Source: Taeniopygia guttata (taxonomy: Eukaryota; Chordata; Aves; Passeriformes; Estrildidae). Taken from it: a stretch of 64,000 nucleotides of DNA. Shown here one piece after another: positions 1 to 42,671 of this stretch. The notes beneath the pieces were generated by a model that saw nothing but the letters and a program-made list of their open reading frames with translations, was not told where the DNA came from and made no database searches. The position numbers and the translations under genes are program-made. Within the stretch, counting starts at the first letter, position 1. Each line of letters opens with the position of its first letter. The DNA is taken from contig NC_133032.1 in the NCBI RefSeq assembly GCF_048771995.1, forward strand, positions 27,491,501 through 27,555,500, given 5' to 3'.

Positions 1-2299
1 AATTAAAGAACTTTTCAATGCAACAGAAAAATCAAAAAAACTAAAAATCTTTTTGGCATCAACGTCACCTAGAGAGTAGATAACATATGCTTTGCAAACA
101 AACATCCATGGCAAACAAAGCAAACGTTTTTAAACTTGCTTTTAGTGGAGTACATCTCCAAATGATTCTGTAGTATGCATTTGGATTGTCCTTTTCCAAA
201 TAAATAATTTAGCTATGACTTCATCATAAAGGATTAAAAACTTTTTAACTTAGCTCCTTATTCTGCTTATATGCTTTTGTTTGCAGCGAAATTGTCTCCA
301 AAGTCCAGCTGAAGATTACAAGATGTTTTTCTTCACAGGAAACAGAACAGAGAATGTGACTCTATCAGAACTGGTAACCTGAAGGAGGATGACATTCTTT
401 TGTCATGGGAATTATGGTGATGACAGAAATACATTTAATGATATTTGGAAAGAAAGTGTTGACGGATGTCACTACAAAGATAAACAAATAAAATTTCAGG
501 CGTTGATAACTTTTTCAAATTTTTATTATATTGCATAAGCTGTAACATTTTACAAACCTTAGTTACATTTTCAGCAACAGATACACTGATACTGTAGTAA
601 ATACAGAGATGAAAAGACACCTCTGACAAAATATAAAAAGGTAGAAATACTTAAAACCAGGATGCTGAATATCAAGAATGTTTTACACAAACAATATCCA
701 TACTAGAGAGTTTTTGAAAATAATTGCCGAGGTCACGAAGCGTTTGTTGAATAAGAGGCTCCTGAATTCAAGGTGGTGAGCACAGCCAGTGCCATGATTT
801 CACCTGCCTTGCAACATCCAGAGCCAGGCTTTGTATGAGTAACATGCTCTAATGAGCACTAAAAACTGCCTTTCTACACAGTGACATGTAAAAATAGCAC
901 TGTTCTAACGTGGACTGAAGTGCAACAAGTGCTTCAAAGGAACTAAATCAGTTACCTGGGGAATAAAGTACCAGGATATTTTGGGGAGGAGGAATATAGG
1001 AATGTTCAGTAAGTCCTAAAACTGACTGAAAAAAATCATTTGGTGAAACAGTTTTCAGGGTGAGAGTGCTAGCATGACAAGAAATGACAGTTTCGCCCTG
1101 CCAGTCTTAAAAAAAAACTGAAGCTTTTTATTTTTTCAGAACAAAATAAATACTGCTTTTAAAAGAAAACAAAGCTCAGATTCAAGTCATTTAAACCACC
1201 TTTCATATAGATTCTTTAATGCAAATGTAGCTACCTACTTTTAGAAGTGTGGCACAAATTAGTACAAATTCCTATAAAAGAATGCTCATCTTTAACTTCA
1301 TAGGCATAGTACTGTATTTTCATAATACCACTGAATTAAAAAAAAATAAAAAGCTATTAAAAACAATGCAGGTTAGGCTCCAAATTCAGATAAAAATTGG
1401 TTCTAGAAAATAAGAATTATGTACCCATTCAATACAATTTCTGCTGCCACTGACAAGCAAAGTTGGCAGCTGAAAAAAGGACTTCTATTATTTTCATAGT
1501 GTTTATATATAAACATATGTTAATTTCATTTTTAAAGTTAATATCCCAGTCAGTTTCATACCTGTAAATCCAGTGACTTCAAGATGCTTGCACTTGACAC
1601 ACAAAGTTGAATCAGATCCCGTGTGAGCATTTTTAAAAGACACTACTGTTCAGATTGCTAGAGATATATTTTTAAAATTTCTTTTCAAACATAAAATACA
1701 AAAACTAGGTTTTACAACAACTACCATCATCATCAACATGCAGAAGTCAGTATTCCAACATAAAAAACACTAGATCTGCCTCTTAAAATATTATAAAAGC
1801 TATATAACTGTATGAATTGAGGGCATTTTGGCTAACAGAAAATAAAAACATAATGTGCTTTTCAGATAGTCAGGTGTCCCACTGATAAAATAAGTTTGAT
1901 GAAACAGAAAGGCACTTCAGCAGGCTAATTTATCTCCAGATTTTCCTAATGTAAAGCACTAGACAACAGATGTAGTGCACCGCCTTTTCATTTGCACAGT
2001 GTTTGATCAGAAATGTTGTGAAACTTTGTCACTTTTTAACTAACAAGAATTTATACTGGTGCCCGTTCATTTCACCCTCTTTGGTACAAATTACTGCATA
2101 AAAACAAAGCAGACGACTAAACATTCCTACATCCTGGATTATTTCTGGTGCATCACCTCCAGCTTTATGGTGGTAAGTAATGCCCCTAATCAACACATAA
2201 TTTTTACTTTCAGGTTTGTAATACCAGAGCTCTACTTTCTGATTGCACTATAAGGACTTTTTTCCTCTTAATCAAATGTGATTTTTAAGTGATTCTCCC
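1..2299. other. AT-rich flank, no gene seen
   Basis: Contains only short open frames on either strand, none with recognisable protein sequence, splice context or similarity to known repeats. It may still hold the last part of the FAM171B 3' UTR, because an AATAAA on the minus strand at 1127-1132 is followed by a T-rich stretch. Confidence 0.5.
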
Positions 2300-3816
2300 A
2301 CCCTTTATTTTTCATTTATAATATCTAGCATTTGGTAACAATCTAAAAATTACTGTCAATGAGCTTGCACTTAAAACTATATGTACATAAATAAAGGCTT
2401 TCCTTGCAAAAGCTGACCGTTCAAGAAGTGCCTTGTGAAGAACTGAGACATAAGTCTTGCAAACATTTGTGTTCTTCAGAAGGAATTTATTCCACCAAAG
2501 CACAAACATGTATCAGTTTGCAAAGCAGCATCAGAAAGAAGCTGTACCCTTTCCAATTTTCCCTGTTCATTCCCCTCCTTAGAAGAGGCTCACAGACATT
2601 TCCTCCTTCTTATTCTCAAGGTAAGCAACCTCCAGATTCAAAGAAGTGAAAACCTCTGAATGTTTCCCCAGCCTTTCCAAGAGCTGTGTGCCACAATTCC
2701 TTGCTAATTTTTGTATAGGCCTAAATCTGGCACCAGCATTTTAACAGTCTGTTAATGCCACAAAAGGCCAACAGGAAAAAAAAATCTTAAAAAAATAAAT
2801 TCAGTAGTTCCTAAAAATCCATATGTTGAAATCATACAGAGAAATATAGAAAACCATTAGTTTGTGACACTTCACTGTGACATTCTGTCTTCTCCATACA
2901 TTACACATCATGTAGAATGTTTTGTGGAATTAAAATTTTTAGAGCTCAGAATAGTCAAACTCTTTTTTAAAATTATATAAAACCAAAAAGAATTCTAATC
3001 TCTAGCAGGCAATACAGGTTATTCCAGTGCATAAATTCCAACATACTGCTGGAATATGAAGACTGAGATAATATATTTTGAAATATTCTGTATTAATATA
3101 AATAATAATCATAATAATTTTAGAGTTGGATTTATAATCCTTTTTCTTTGACGACTGGATATCTAGTCTGCCAGAGAAAGAGAACAATGGAGTGCCAAAC
3201 TTGTTTCCTTTGAACTCATGCAAATAAAGCCATTTATAGTAGTCTGTATTTTTTTATGATACAAATAAGTTTGAGGAATTAGGTCTTTTTAGTATATACA
3301 ATGAAAAATGCATTTAAAAATCTGAAATATTACTGTAAGTGACCAAAATTTCAAGTAAAGACTTATGGACTTAATGTTAATTCCTCAAAACCATTAGCTT
3401 GTCAGGGATCTTCTATTATGTTCAACAGAATGTCTAATAATCTCTTTTTGAAAAGGGAGCTATCAGAACCAATGCAACTCTGCAAACAGGGCAATATTGA
3501 TCCTCGAGGGCAGCTTTCAGAAGAAATGTGCACATACAAATTGATTCCTACTAATGTATACAACAAAGCAAAGGATGAAATGGTCAATATCTGAGCCTAG
3601 AAAGTCATATTTAAAAATCCAATACAACGGTACATTAAAAAAAAAAAGTTCTAGTGAAAATATATTTGGTATTGGAAAACAAATTTCCTGTTACCTAGAA
3701 AGAGAACCAAAGGCATGCTAATATGACAAGCCATCTTCACACCTGAAATAGATGAATCATAATTAAACTCCTTTTAGGTTATTGAGGCCAATTTAATTAC
3801 AGACTTATTTGCACAC

Positions 3817-5538
3817 TGTAGTGGTTTGGCCCTGCCTAGATGCCAGGCACCCACCAAAGCCACTCTTACCAATCCCTTCCTCAAAGTGGACAGAGGAGAG
3901 AAAATCCAATGAAAGGTTCCTGAATTGAGGCAAGGAGAGATCACTCACTCAATACTGTCACAGGCAAAACAGACTCACTCACCTTGGGGTTATTAACTGA
4001 ATTTATTATTGACAAAACCAGAGCAGGATAATGACAAATAAATCTTAGAAACACCTTCCCCCCACCCCACCCTCCTTCCCAGCTCTACTTCCTCCCTGCA
4101 GTGACACAGGGAGACAGGAACGGGTCAGTTCCACCACGTGTGGTTTCTGAGATGGGAACGGGTCAGTTCCACCACGTGTGGTTTCTGAGATGGGAACGGG
4201 TCAGTTCCACCACGTGTGGTTTCTGAGACGGGAACGGGTCAGTTCCACCATGTGTGGTTTCTGCCACTGCTTAAGGCCAGAAGTCCTTCCCCTGCTCCAG
4301 CGCAGGGCTCTCCCACAGGAGGCTGCTCTCCATAAACTTCTCCAAGTTGAGTCCTTCTCAAGGGCAACAGTTCTCCACAAACTGCTCGAACATGGCTCAC
4401 TCTTCCACAGGGTGCTGTCCTTCAGGCACAGCCTGCCTCCAGCATGAGTCCCCCATAGGTACTACCAGGAAACCTCTTGTCTCCACAGGTCCTGCCAGGA
4501 GTTTGCAGCAGCAAAGCTTTCCCATGGGTTCAGAGTCTCGTTCAGGCATCCTCCACAGGCTGCAGGTGGATATCTGCACTCCATGGGTTGCAGGCACAGT
4601 TACTCCACCATATGTATTGGGTTTGGGTGATCAGGTTTTGATGGTGGGGGGTTCTACATGGGTGAGGGGCTGCCAGAAGCTTCCATGATGCCCAGCAGAG
4701 CCAATGCCAGCAGCTCCCAGACAGAGCTGCTGCTGACCAAGGCTGGGCCAGTCAGAAATGATGGTGACACCTCTGTGATAATAGATTTGAGAAGGAAAAG
4801 AAGTTTTTGTGCAGACATAATTGTGGCCAGAGAAGAGCAGGGTGAAAACATGTAAGAGGAACAACTCTACAGACACCAAGGTCAGTGCTGAAGGAGGGGA
4901 AGGAGGTGCTCCAGGCACAGGAGTTGATATTCCCAGCTGTGATGGTGATGCCCATAGATATTTGGTGTGGCTGAGCTGGAGTCCATTCCCCATAGCAGCC
5001 TTCCCAGTGCTGTGCCTTGTATTGGGAGCTGGAAAGTGCTGATAACACACCAGTGTTTCGGCTGCTACTGCTGGTCAAGGCTGGCACAGCATCAGTGCTC
5101 TCAACATTCCCTGCCAACCAGCAGCCTGGGGGTGGACAAGATCCTGGCAGGGGACACAACTAAGCCAGCTGACCCAAATTAACCAAAGGGATATTCCATA
5201 CCATCTGACATCAGCTCATAAAAGCTAAGGAAAGGAGGGTGAAGTGGGGGCATTTGTTACTTACTAGGTTTGCCTTCTGGAGCAACTACTACTACATGTG
5301 TTGAAACCCTGCTTCCCAGGAAGCAGTCACACATTGCTTGCTGATGAGAAGTGGAGAACAAACCTATTTTTTTCCTTTTTGTGCACACGAAGACTTTTGC
5401 TTTTGCCTTAGCAAACTGCTTTATCTCAATCCAGGAGTTGTCTTCCATCTTATTTTCTCTCCCCTGTCCACCTGGGAAAGGGGAACAATAGAGCAGCTTG
5501 ATGGGCACCTGACATCCAGCCAAGGTCAACCTACCACA
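3817..5538. mobile_element. Fossil endogenous-retrovirus LTR pair in inverted orientation
   Basis: Two LTR segments face each other. The plus-oriented one starts TGTAGTGGTTTGGCCC at 3817 and runs to about 4612. The minus-oriented one starts TGTGGTAGGTTGACC at 5538 and runs leftward to 4613, ending CCCAATACA (TG...CA). Their outer 90 or so bases are similar to each other in inverted orientation, including GGATGCCAGG and GGACAGGGGAGAGAAAAT. Both resemble LTRs I know as common in songbird genomes. The unit is flanked by CACAC at 3812-3816 and 5539-5543, a possible 5-bp target duplication in CA-rich flank. There is no internal gene. It is non-coding, broken and of moderate age, to judge from divergence between the ends. 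The class (ERVL or ERVK) is not settled. Confidence 0.72.
4117..4268 (+). repeat. 38-bp tandem repeat, 4 copies, inside the LTR
   Basis: Four copies start at 4117, 4155, 4193 and 4231 with an exact 38-bp period. Each holds GGAACGGGTCAGTTCC followed by CCACCACGTGTGG. Three copies keep the E-box palindrome CACGTG, and the last reads CATGTG. The array lies in the plus-oriented LTR segment, where direct repeats often mark enhancer units. Confidence 0.9.
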
Positions 5539-7346
5539 CACACACACCTATCTCAAACTTAATTTGCACTTTCATACTTGTGAACTCAATAGGAACATTT
5601 TGTTCATGAAGCAAATGCTCAGTATGGACTGATGCATCGCTGGTACCATCCTGGTTACCGTCCATATTGTTCTAGAAACAGCACCAAACAACTGACAATC
5701 CCAACACAACAGACATATTTCACAGTAATATTTCCTGAGTAAATATTCCCAGAAGCCCAGCTGCATAGGATACTTCCCAACTCTTGAGTGTACTACAGGG
5801 CAGAAAACTGAGGTTCTTTCACATCACAATTCAAATAAAGGCATTGTATGTTTGGGTCTTGGTACAGACCCTTAACCAAGCTTTAAGGGAAATATTTATA
5901 AAGCCTTTTAGAATGATTTATAATCAAACTGCCAAAGCCAAAATGCTGGAACTTATTTCATCAGGGAAACAGCCTCAAAACCACAGAAATACATTCTGTT
6001 TACTATATGAAGCACATTAAGAGATGCATCCATTTTTCTGTTAGCCAAAGTTGAAATGATCACTTTGACAAGATGAACATTAAAATTAAAGAATATTCTG
6101 ATGGCCTTTCCTTCCTCTATACATATCTTAGTTACAATTCATGCATTCATGACTTTTGGTAAATTTAACTCTAAGATGAGTCATAAATAGTATTTATATT
6201 GCATTATAGACCAAATTTTTGCAATCTGCTGTCTCATGCTCATAACCTCCCCCCCAACTTCTAAAGCCTGTTTAACTCCTCTGCAAACCTATACAAAAGC
6301 AGCTCAGGCTGGCAAAATGTAGGCACAAAAACCTCAAATGATCTCCCATTGTTTTAAACATAAAACAAAAAGCAACGGTGCCAAGATTTCCTGCTCAAGA
6401 AACTCTTTCCAAGGCATAATTTGTCTAATCTTGCACACTTCTTCATCTTGGGCCAAACTCTCACTTAGAAATAGGCAGAGATTCAAGGCTATATTCTGGA
6501 GCACAGCTGGCCCAACAGCATACAGAAGAGAAGATTTTCACAGACAAAGAAGCCAAAACAAGACACTGGGATCAGGAGTGGGGCAGCTCCAAATGCTACC
6601 AGAACCAGTCCTTTTTTGCTGGACATGAACCCTTCATAGCCCATGACAGTCTTCAAGATCCATGGGCCATAATAAAGCAGAATTAAACAAAGCAGATGGG
6701 CAACACCTCAAGATGGTGGAGACCATGAACTGCAGCGGCCACACTTGTACCCTTCCCCCAGTGTTGTATGGAATTGCACATGGATGGGCACACAGGGAGG
6801 GCAGTAATGCTCTAGAGCTCTGCTGATAAATCCAGCAGAGCTCATCTGCTGGTGTCGTGGGACCAACGAATGAAACATTTCACATTATACAAAGAAGTAG
6901 TAACAGATAGCTAGAAAAGTTCACATATAAAATACTGTACAGATGGTCATGTTGATTAGGAACAAGGCTAGGAATGGCTTTAACTAGGCTACCATTGCAT
7001 TAGCAACAAGTACAAAAAAATTAAATCATGTGCCTACATTTCTCACTGTGCATTCCCAAAAGTGTGTCCAAGAATGACAGGCTAAGTAAAATGTGGGCCT
7101 TCCTCATACTGCCAGTAAAATTAGGAAGTGGAAAAGTTTAATAGTAGCATTTCCCTGTTTTCAATTCACATGGAATATCAATTGCCCAGCTGAAGTTTGG
7201 TAACTCAATCTGTATGTTAAAAAATGAAACTTTTCTTGATACTAGAAAACAACATTTCCCTTGTAAACCAAACACTGCAGAATTACAGAAGCAGGCAAGA
7301 GATCAACAACCAGCAGGGAGAGCAACAGCACAAAGCACATTGTGTT

Positions 7347-38342
<30,996 letters not shown>

Positions 38343-38640
38343 GGCGAGCAGCCCGGGGGCAGCGGAGGCATATTGCGGGAGGCCGGCGCAGCGCTCCGCA
38401 ACCGCGGCCCCGGCGGCGGCTCTGCGGCGGCTCCGCTCGCCCGCCCGCCCACGGACGTGCCGGGGCGGGGCCGGGCCGGGGCGGGGCCGGGCGGGGCGGA
38501 CCGGGCTGGGGCTGAGCGGGGCCACCTCCCACAGGTGCCGGGGCCGCCTCCCACAGGGGCCCGCATCGCCCCCCGCACTTGTTGCCGGTGCTGGAGGAGC
38601 GCCGCCGTCACAGGCCGCGCTGCCCCGGGCAGCCCCAGCA
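38343..38640 (-). promoter_or_regulatory. FAM171B: FAM171B CpG-island promoter and 5' UTR
   Basis: Very GC- and CpG-rich sequence directly upstream of the ATG; the island as a whole spans about 37760-38790. GC boxes of the Sp1 type stand at 38462-38470, 38478-38486 and 38489-38499, that is 120-160 bp before the ATG. No TATA box is visible, so transcription probably starts at dispersed sites between the GC boxes and the ATG. An in-frame upstream ATG at 38525 lies beyond the GC boxes and is probably not transcribed. Confidence 0.75.
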
Positions 38641-39100
38641 TCGGTGAACCGCAGAGAACCGCAGGATCCCCCGGGTTGGGAAAGGCCTTGGAGGTCCCCG
38701 AGTCCGGCCGCTGGCCCAGCAGCACCGTGTCAAGCAGACCGCGGCACCGAGTGCCGCCTCCAGGCTTTCCTCACACACCTGCGGGGATGGTGACTCCGCC
38801 GCCCCTCCGGGCAGCCCGTTCCGATAAGCCTTTCTTGGAGAAACTCTGCCTAATATCCAGCCTAAAGCTCCCCTGGCACAGCTGAAGGCTGTGTCCTCTC
38901 GTCCTGTCACTGACTGCTTGGGAGCAGAGCCCGTCTGGCTGCTCCTTCCTTTCAGGGAGCTGGAGAGAGCGGCAAGGTCTCCCCTGGGCCCCTTTATTCT
39001 GGAGAAACTCCAGAATAAACACGCCCGGCTCCCTCAGCTGCTCCTCACTCATTTGTGCTCCAGACCCTTCTCCCAGCCTTGCTGCCCTTCTCTAGCCTCA
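38641..39100 (-). mobile_element. CR1 LINE 3' fragment, about 460 bp
   Basis: Read on the plus strand, it follows the reverse complement of a CR1 3' end: GAACCGCAGGATCCC, CAGCAGCACCGTGTCAAGCA, GGCACCGAGTGCCGCCTCCA, GATGGTGACTCC, CTGCCTAATATCCAGCC, TGTCCTCTCGTCCTGTCACT and CTCAGCTGCTCCTCACTC. The 3' terminus is at the left and the 5' end is truncated at the right, as is usual for CR1. No reverse transcriptase is left. It stands about 300 bp upstream of the FAM171B ATG and forms the outer edge of the CpG island. Confidence 0.9.
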
Positions 39101-42100
39101 CAAACACGTGTACACGCATTCCAAATTTACTTATGCGCATCCTTAATTCTAAAAAATACGTTCAGGAGGGCTAAATTTTTTTTTCCTCTCTGTACTGCTG
39201 ATCAGTGCAATGTTGAATATCAGGAACTGCTGATAGGAATAAACATGCACATGAGGCAGAGAGATGCCTGTGTGTGGGATCAAGGCTTTAGGAGATGTAA
39301 TGTCATTTTAAAGGCTGTCACAGTGACTGGAGCCTGATGAGGAGGAACTGAGGGAGCTGGGTGCATCCACACAGCCCAGGGCAGGGTAATGGAAAAACCA
39401 CTGCAGTTGTTCATGTCAGATAAGGCTGGGAAAAAACCCAAAATCTGAGGAAAGGCAGCACATCCAGGCACACCAAACTGCCCCAGAGCAGGCAGCCACC
39501 TGTATGCCTGAGGGCTGAGCCCACGCTGGGGTCACCCCACGGGAATCTCACACTGGTGGGGATGAGCATGCCCGTGCCCGTGATTTCAGAGAGATCAACA
39601 TCCCATTCTCTGTAAGCACCCTCAGAATGGGCTAATACTAAATCTTAGTGTATGTTTAAATAGTGAATAGAAACTTCTTTGGAAAGTTTGAAATAACTTG
39701 AATTGACAAACAAAGATCAGTCAAATAAAAGGTTTATTTTATAAACCGATACATATTTACTGTAACACACTAGGCCAAACCCTGTAATTTTCAGATTGCA
39801 GAAAATTTCTTCATTGAAAGAGAAACAGGCAGGGTATAAATTTGCCCATACTGAAAGGAAGAACTGACAGGTTACTGTGCATATTTTCAACATATGTCTT
39901 ATAAAATGTGAAGAAAATATATTTTTCCTTATGCCTCCATGTCATTCTATACAGTACAATGTAATTATTTCACTGCCATTTACAATGACTTGAAATAGAT
40001 TTGGGATTGACATAGAAAATACAGTTTGCTTTTGTTGCAGTTGCTGATATCCGCTGGCACCATTTTGGACCAGTCACTGCTCACAGGGTAATGCTGCAGT
40101 CGGAAATGCACATCCTCCTCAGCAGGTACTCCTCAATACTATTCTTTATTGTCAATCTGTCAAGCACTTTTTCCTTCATCAACACAAAAAAAAAAACTTT
40201 GCCATGAAAACCTGATTTTGTTTTATAGGACCTTTCTTGAAAGGAAGCAAAGGACCAAAAAAAACAGGCAAATAAAACAATCATTTGATTGTATTTGATG
40301 TGAAACTCCTCCAGGAGCTCATAAAGAAAAAGAACAATCTCTTTTTAGTTTAGCAGACATGCTCAGTGCCTATTTGTTTAATTAACATCCTCTCACCCAG
40401 CTTCCTATTTCAACCTTTTATGTGGGCACTGCAAAGGAAAAGTGGCTGTTCCTGCACAGCCACTCTTAGAGCTCAATTAATTTTGGATTCTCTGCAACTG
40501 TGTGTGGTCCCAGGTGGAAGAAAGGACCTACAGAAAACTTGCTGCTGCTGTGAGCTTCCTTTGCTCAGGAATTTGTCTGGTGACAGGGTGTGGCATTAAA
40601 AAAGGGCAGATCACAAATTCATTTCCAAACGTTTGCAGACATGAGCTTTTAACAAGATATAAATTATTTGCAGAGAAATAGTTGAACCAGCTTGGCAGCT
40701 GGAACATTTTAAATTGATGCTGATGATATGAATAAGAACAATTATTCGTTTATAAAGTTCTGGGGAAAAATATCTGTTAAATGTGTGATAAAAGCTCTCT
40801 TAAAAGCGCCTCCGAATGGGGAATAACGTGGAAATTAATTGTCTGTACTACATTTAGAAAAATTGCTAAGAAAAATTAGGGTACACAATACCATTCATTT
40901 CAGAAAAAATATAATCACAATCAGGATGTTCTTCTTAAAAAAATTTTCTCTGAGGAAATGAAGGTTTGTAGTAATTTATTTCAACTACCTGAGTATTTTC
41001 TTGAGGGATTGTGTCCAGCAGTAACTTCTGCAGTCTTTAAAAGTTGCTACACTCTTTTCAAACTCTGAACAAATTGCAACCATTGCCATCAGCCACTGAA
41101 CTTGGCATCTGCTGTTCTGCCAGGGCTGAAAATATGTTTTCAAATGACACAGAAATGTCAGTCTGTGTGGACTCTGCAAAACTCTCAAAATCAATACCAC
41201 ACAGGCCTGGTCTGCATGTAAAATCACAAACATTACTAATAGGGTGTGTTACTGTCAGTATTCTTCTGCTTCTCACATTTGCAAGGTGTGTGTTCTGCTT
41301 TTGTGTCTTGTGAACTTAGTCTTAGCATGTCCTGTGTGTTTGTCAAGGGGGGTAATAATTCAGCACCTGACTTCAGAAGGTTTATCAGGAAGATGCAGTA
41401 GAACAGATTGATTGTGAAATATCTTGTGAGAAGATGGGCAGCTGACAGCACTAACCTTAATTCTTTATGTAGATCAGACATTATATTGAGGAGAAGTTCC
41501 TGTAAATATTTTTTTCAAAGTATTTCCAGTTGTTCACAATATTCTTTAGAATGCCGGAACTGATGATTTAAAAATATGAATGTACAGATACGCAATAAAT
41601 GTATTAGCAATTCATTTACAAACTAACTAATGATCAGAGCACACTGTAAAGTGTCATTCAGGTGTGCAAAAACTTGAAGTACAGCAGCACAGCTCCAGTG
41701 GAGTGCTGTAAATGCAAATTACCTCGAGGCATGGGCCACCACTTTACCTGAGGTGGCTACACTGTAAAATGGAAATTTGAAAAACCACTCTCTTGCCATG
41801 TTCCTGTAATGAGACAGCTGTTGTCACTAATTTCTCAATAATAATATATTAATTTGAAACTGCTAGGCAGATGCAGTGATCCAACTGCAGGTATGTATTT
41901 AACAGGAGCTAGGCCTGTGCTGGCTGCAGGGTGTATTGGACAAATGTTAAAAACCATGTTTGGGCTGCTGCTGTCATGTTTCTTACATCAGATGCAGCTA
42001 CTGGGACATCGGTGGAAGTTATTAATTAAACCACAAATATCAGATCTTCACCTTTTCTGTCTCCTTTATTACTATTCTCTTTAGGTTAACAAATTCTCTA

Positions 42101-42640
42101 CTAGCAAGCCAGGGAACTCACCAGTTTGGAGTTTTTCTGAAGTGTTCACAAACACTAACATTTGCTTCTCACTGTTTGTTTTATTAATAAAACATACTCG
42201 TGTTTGCCTTTATTGTGACACAAAATATTGCTGTCACCCACTCACAGAGGTGAGTACGACTGGTAATCAGAAAAAATGTAACACTGAGGCAAAAGCAGAC
42301 TAATAATACAACAAGAAAAGAAACTCCAGCTCTCTGAAAATTTTCCTAACCTGAGGACAAGATGTCACCATTTTCTACAGCAACGTGGCACCTATAAAGC
42401 CTAAAATATTTATTTCTGGTATGTAGAAATTTCTGTTGGGAATCAGTTTTATGGTGATAGAATATAGTCTGTGAGTAGATAATTTTTCTTGCTTGTGATT
42501 ACAAAATTTTTTGACTCAAGGTGCCACTTGAGGTGCGAACATAAAAGTTGTGTAAATGTTAGCACATAATTGTGGAGTACAAACATATACTATAAAAATA
42601 CACCTAAGGAAAAAAAAAAAAAAAAAACCAAACATACAAC
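39101..42640. other. Intergenic stretch between FAM171B promoter and ITGAV 3' end
   Basis: About 3.5 kb with no coding exon or interspersed repeat recognised. Open frames are short and on both strands. It ends at an 18-A run at 42610-42627, next to the likely ITGAV poly(A) site. Confidence 0.65.
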
Positions 42641-42665
42641 AGAATCTCTGTTGATTAAGAGGTAT

Positions 42666-42671
42666 TTTATT
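42666..42671 (-). terminator. ITGAV: Likely distal ITGAV poly(A) signal AATAAA
   Basis: The minus strand reads GGAATAAAATACC here. Within 30-60 bases downstream it has the GU-rich CTGTTGTATGTTTGG and then an 18-U run (42627-42610). This hexamer plus downstream-element layout is better than at the other AATAAA candidates I saw (44699 and 46268 areas). It would give a 3' UTR of about 5.3 kb. Confidence 0.45.

Larger units (their letters stand above)
2300..7346 (-). other. FAM171B: Presumed FAM171B 3' UTR and downstream flank
   Basis: No coding exon is seen after the FAM171B stop. The UTR length cannot be fixed from sequence alone. Candidate AATAAA signals on the minus strand lie at 2304-2309 and 1127-1132; the latter is followed by a U-rich run. 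An inverted pair of LTR segments at 3817-5538 interrupts this region. If either distal signal is used, the LTR sequence is part of the mature mRNA. Confidence 0.4.

Noticed and set aside
4178-5159. Several overlapping open frames on both strands near 4.2-5.2 kb
   Set aside because: All lie inside fossil LTR sequence, overlap each other and show no protein similarity. LTRs of this kind are non-coding.
38343-38525. In-frame upstream ATG at 38525 as the FAM171B start
   Set aside because: It would place 61 arginine/proline-rich residues before the signal peptide and lies upstream of the GC boxes, so it is probably outside the transcript.
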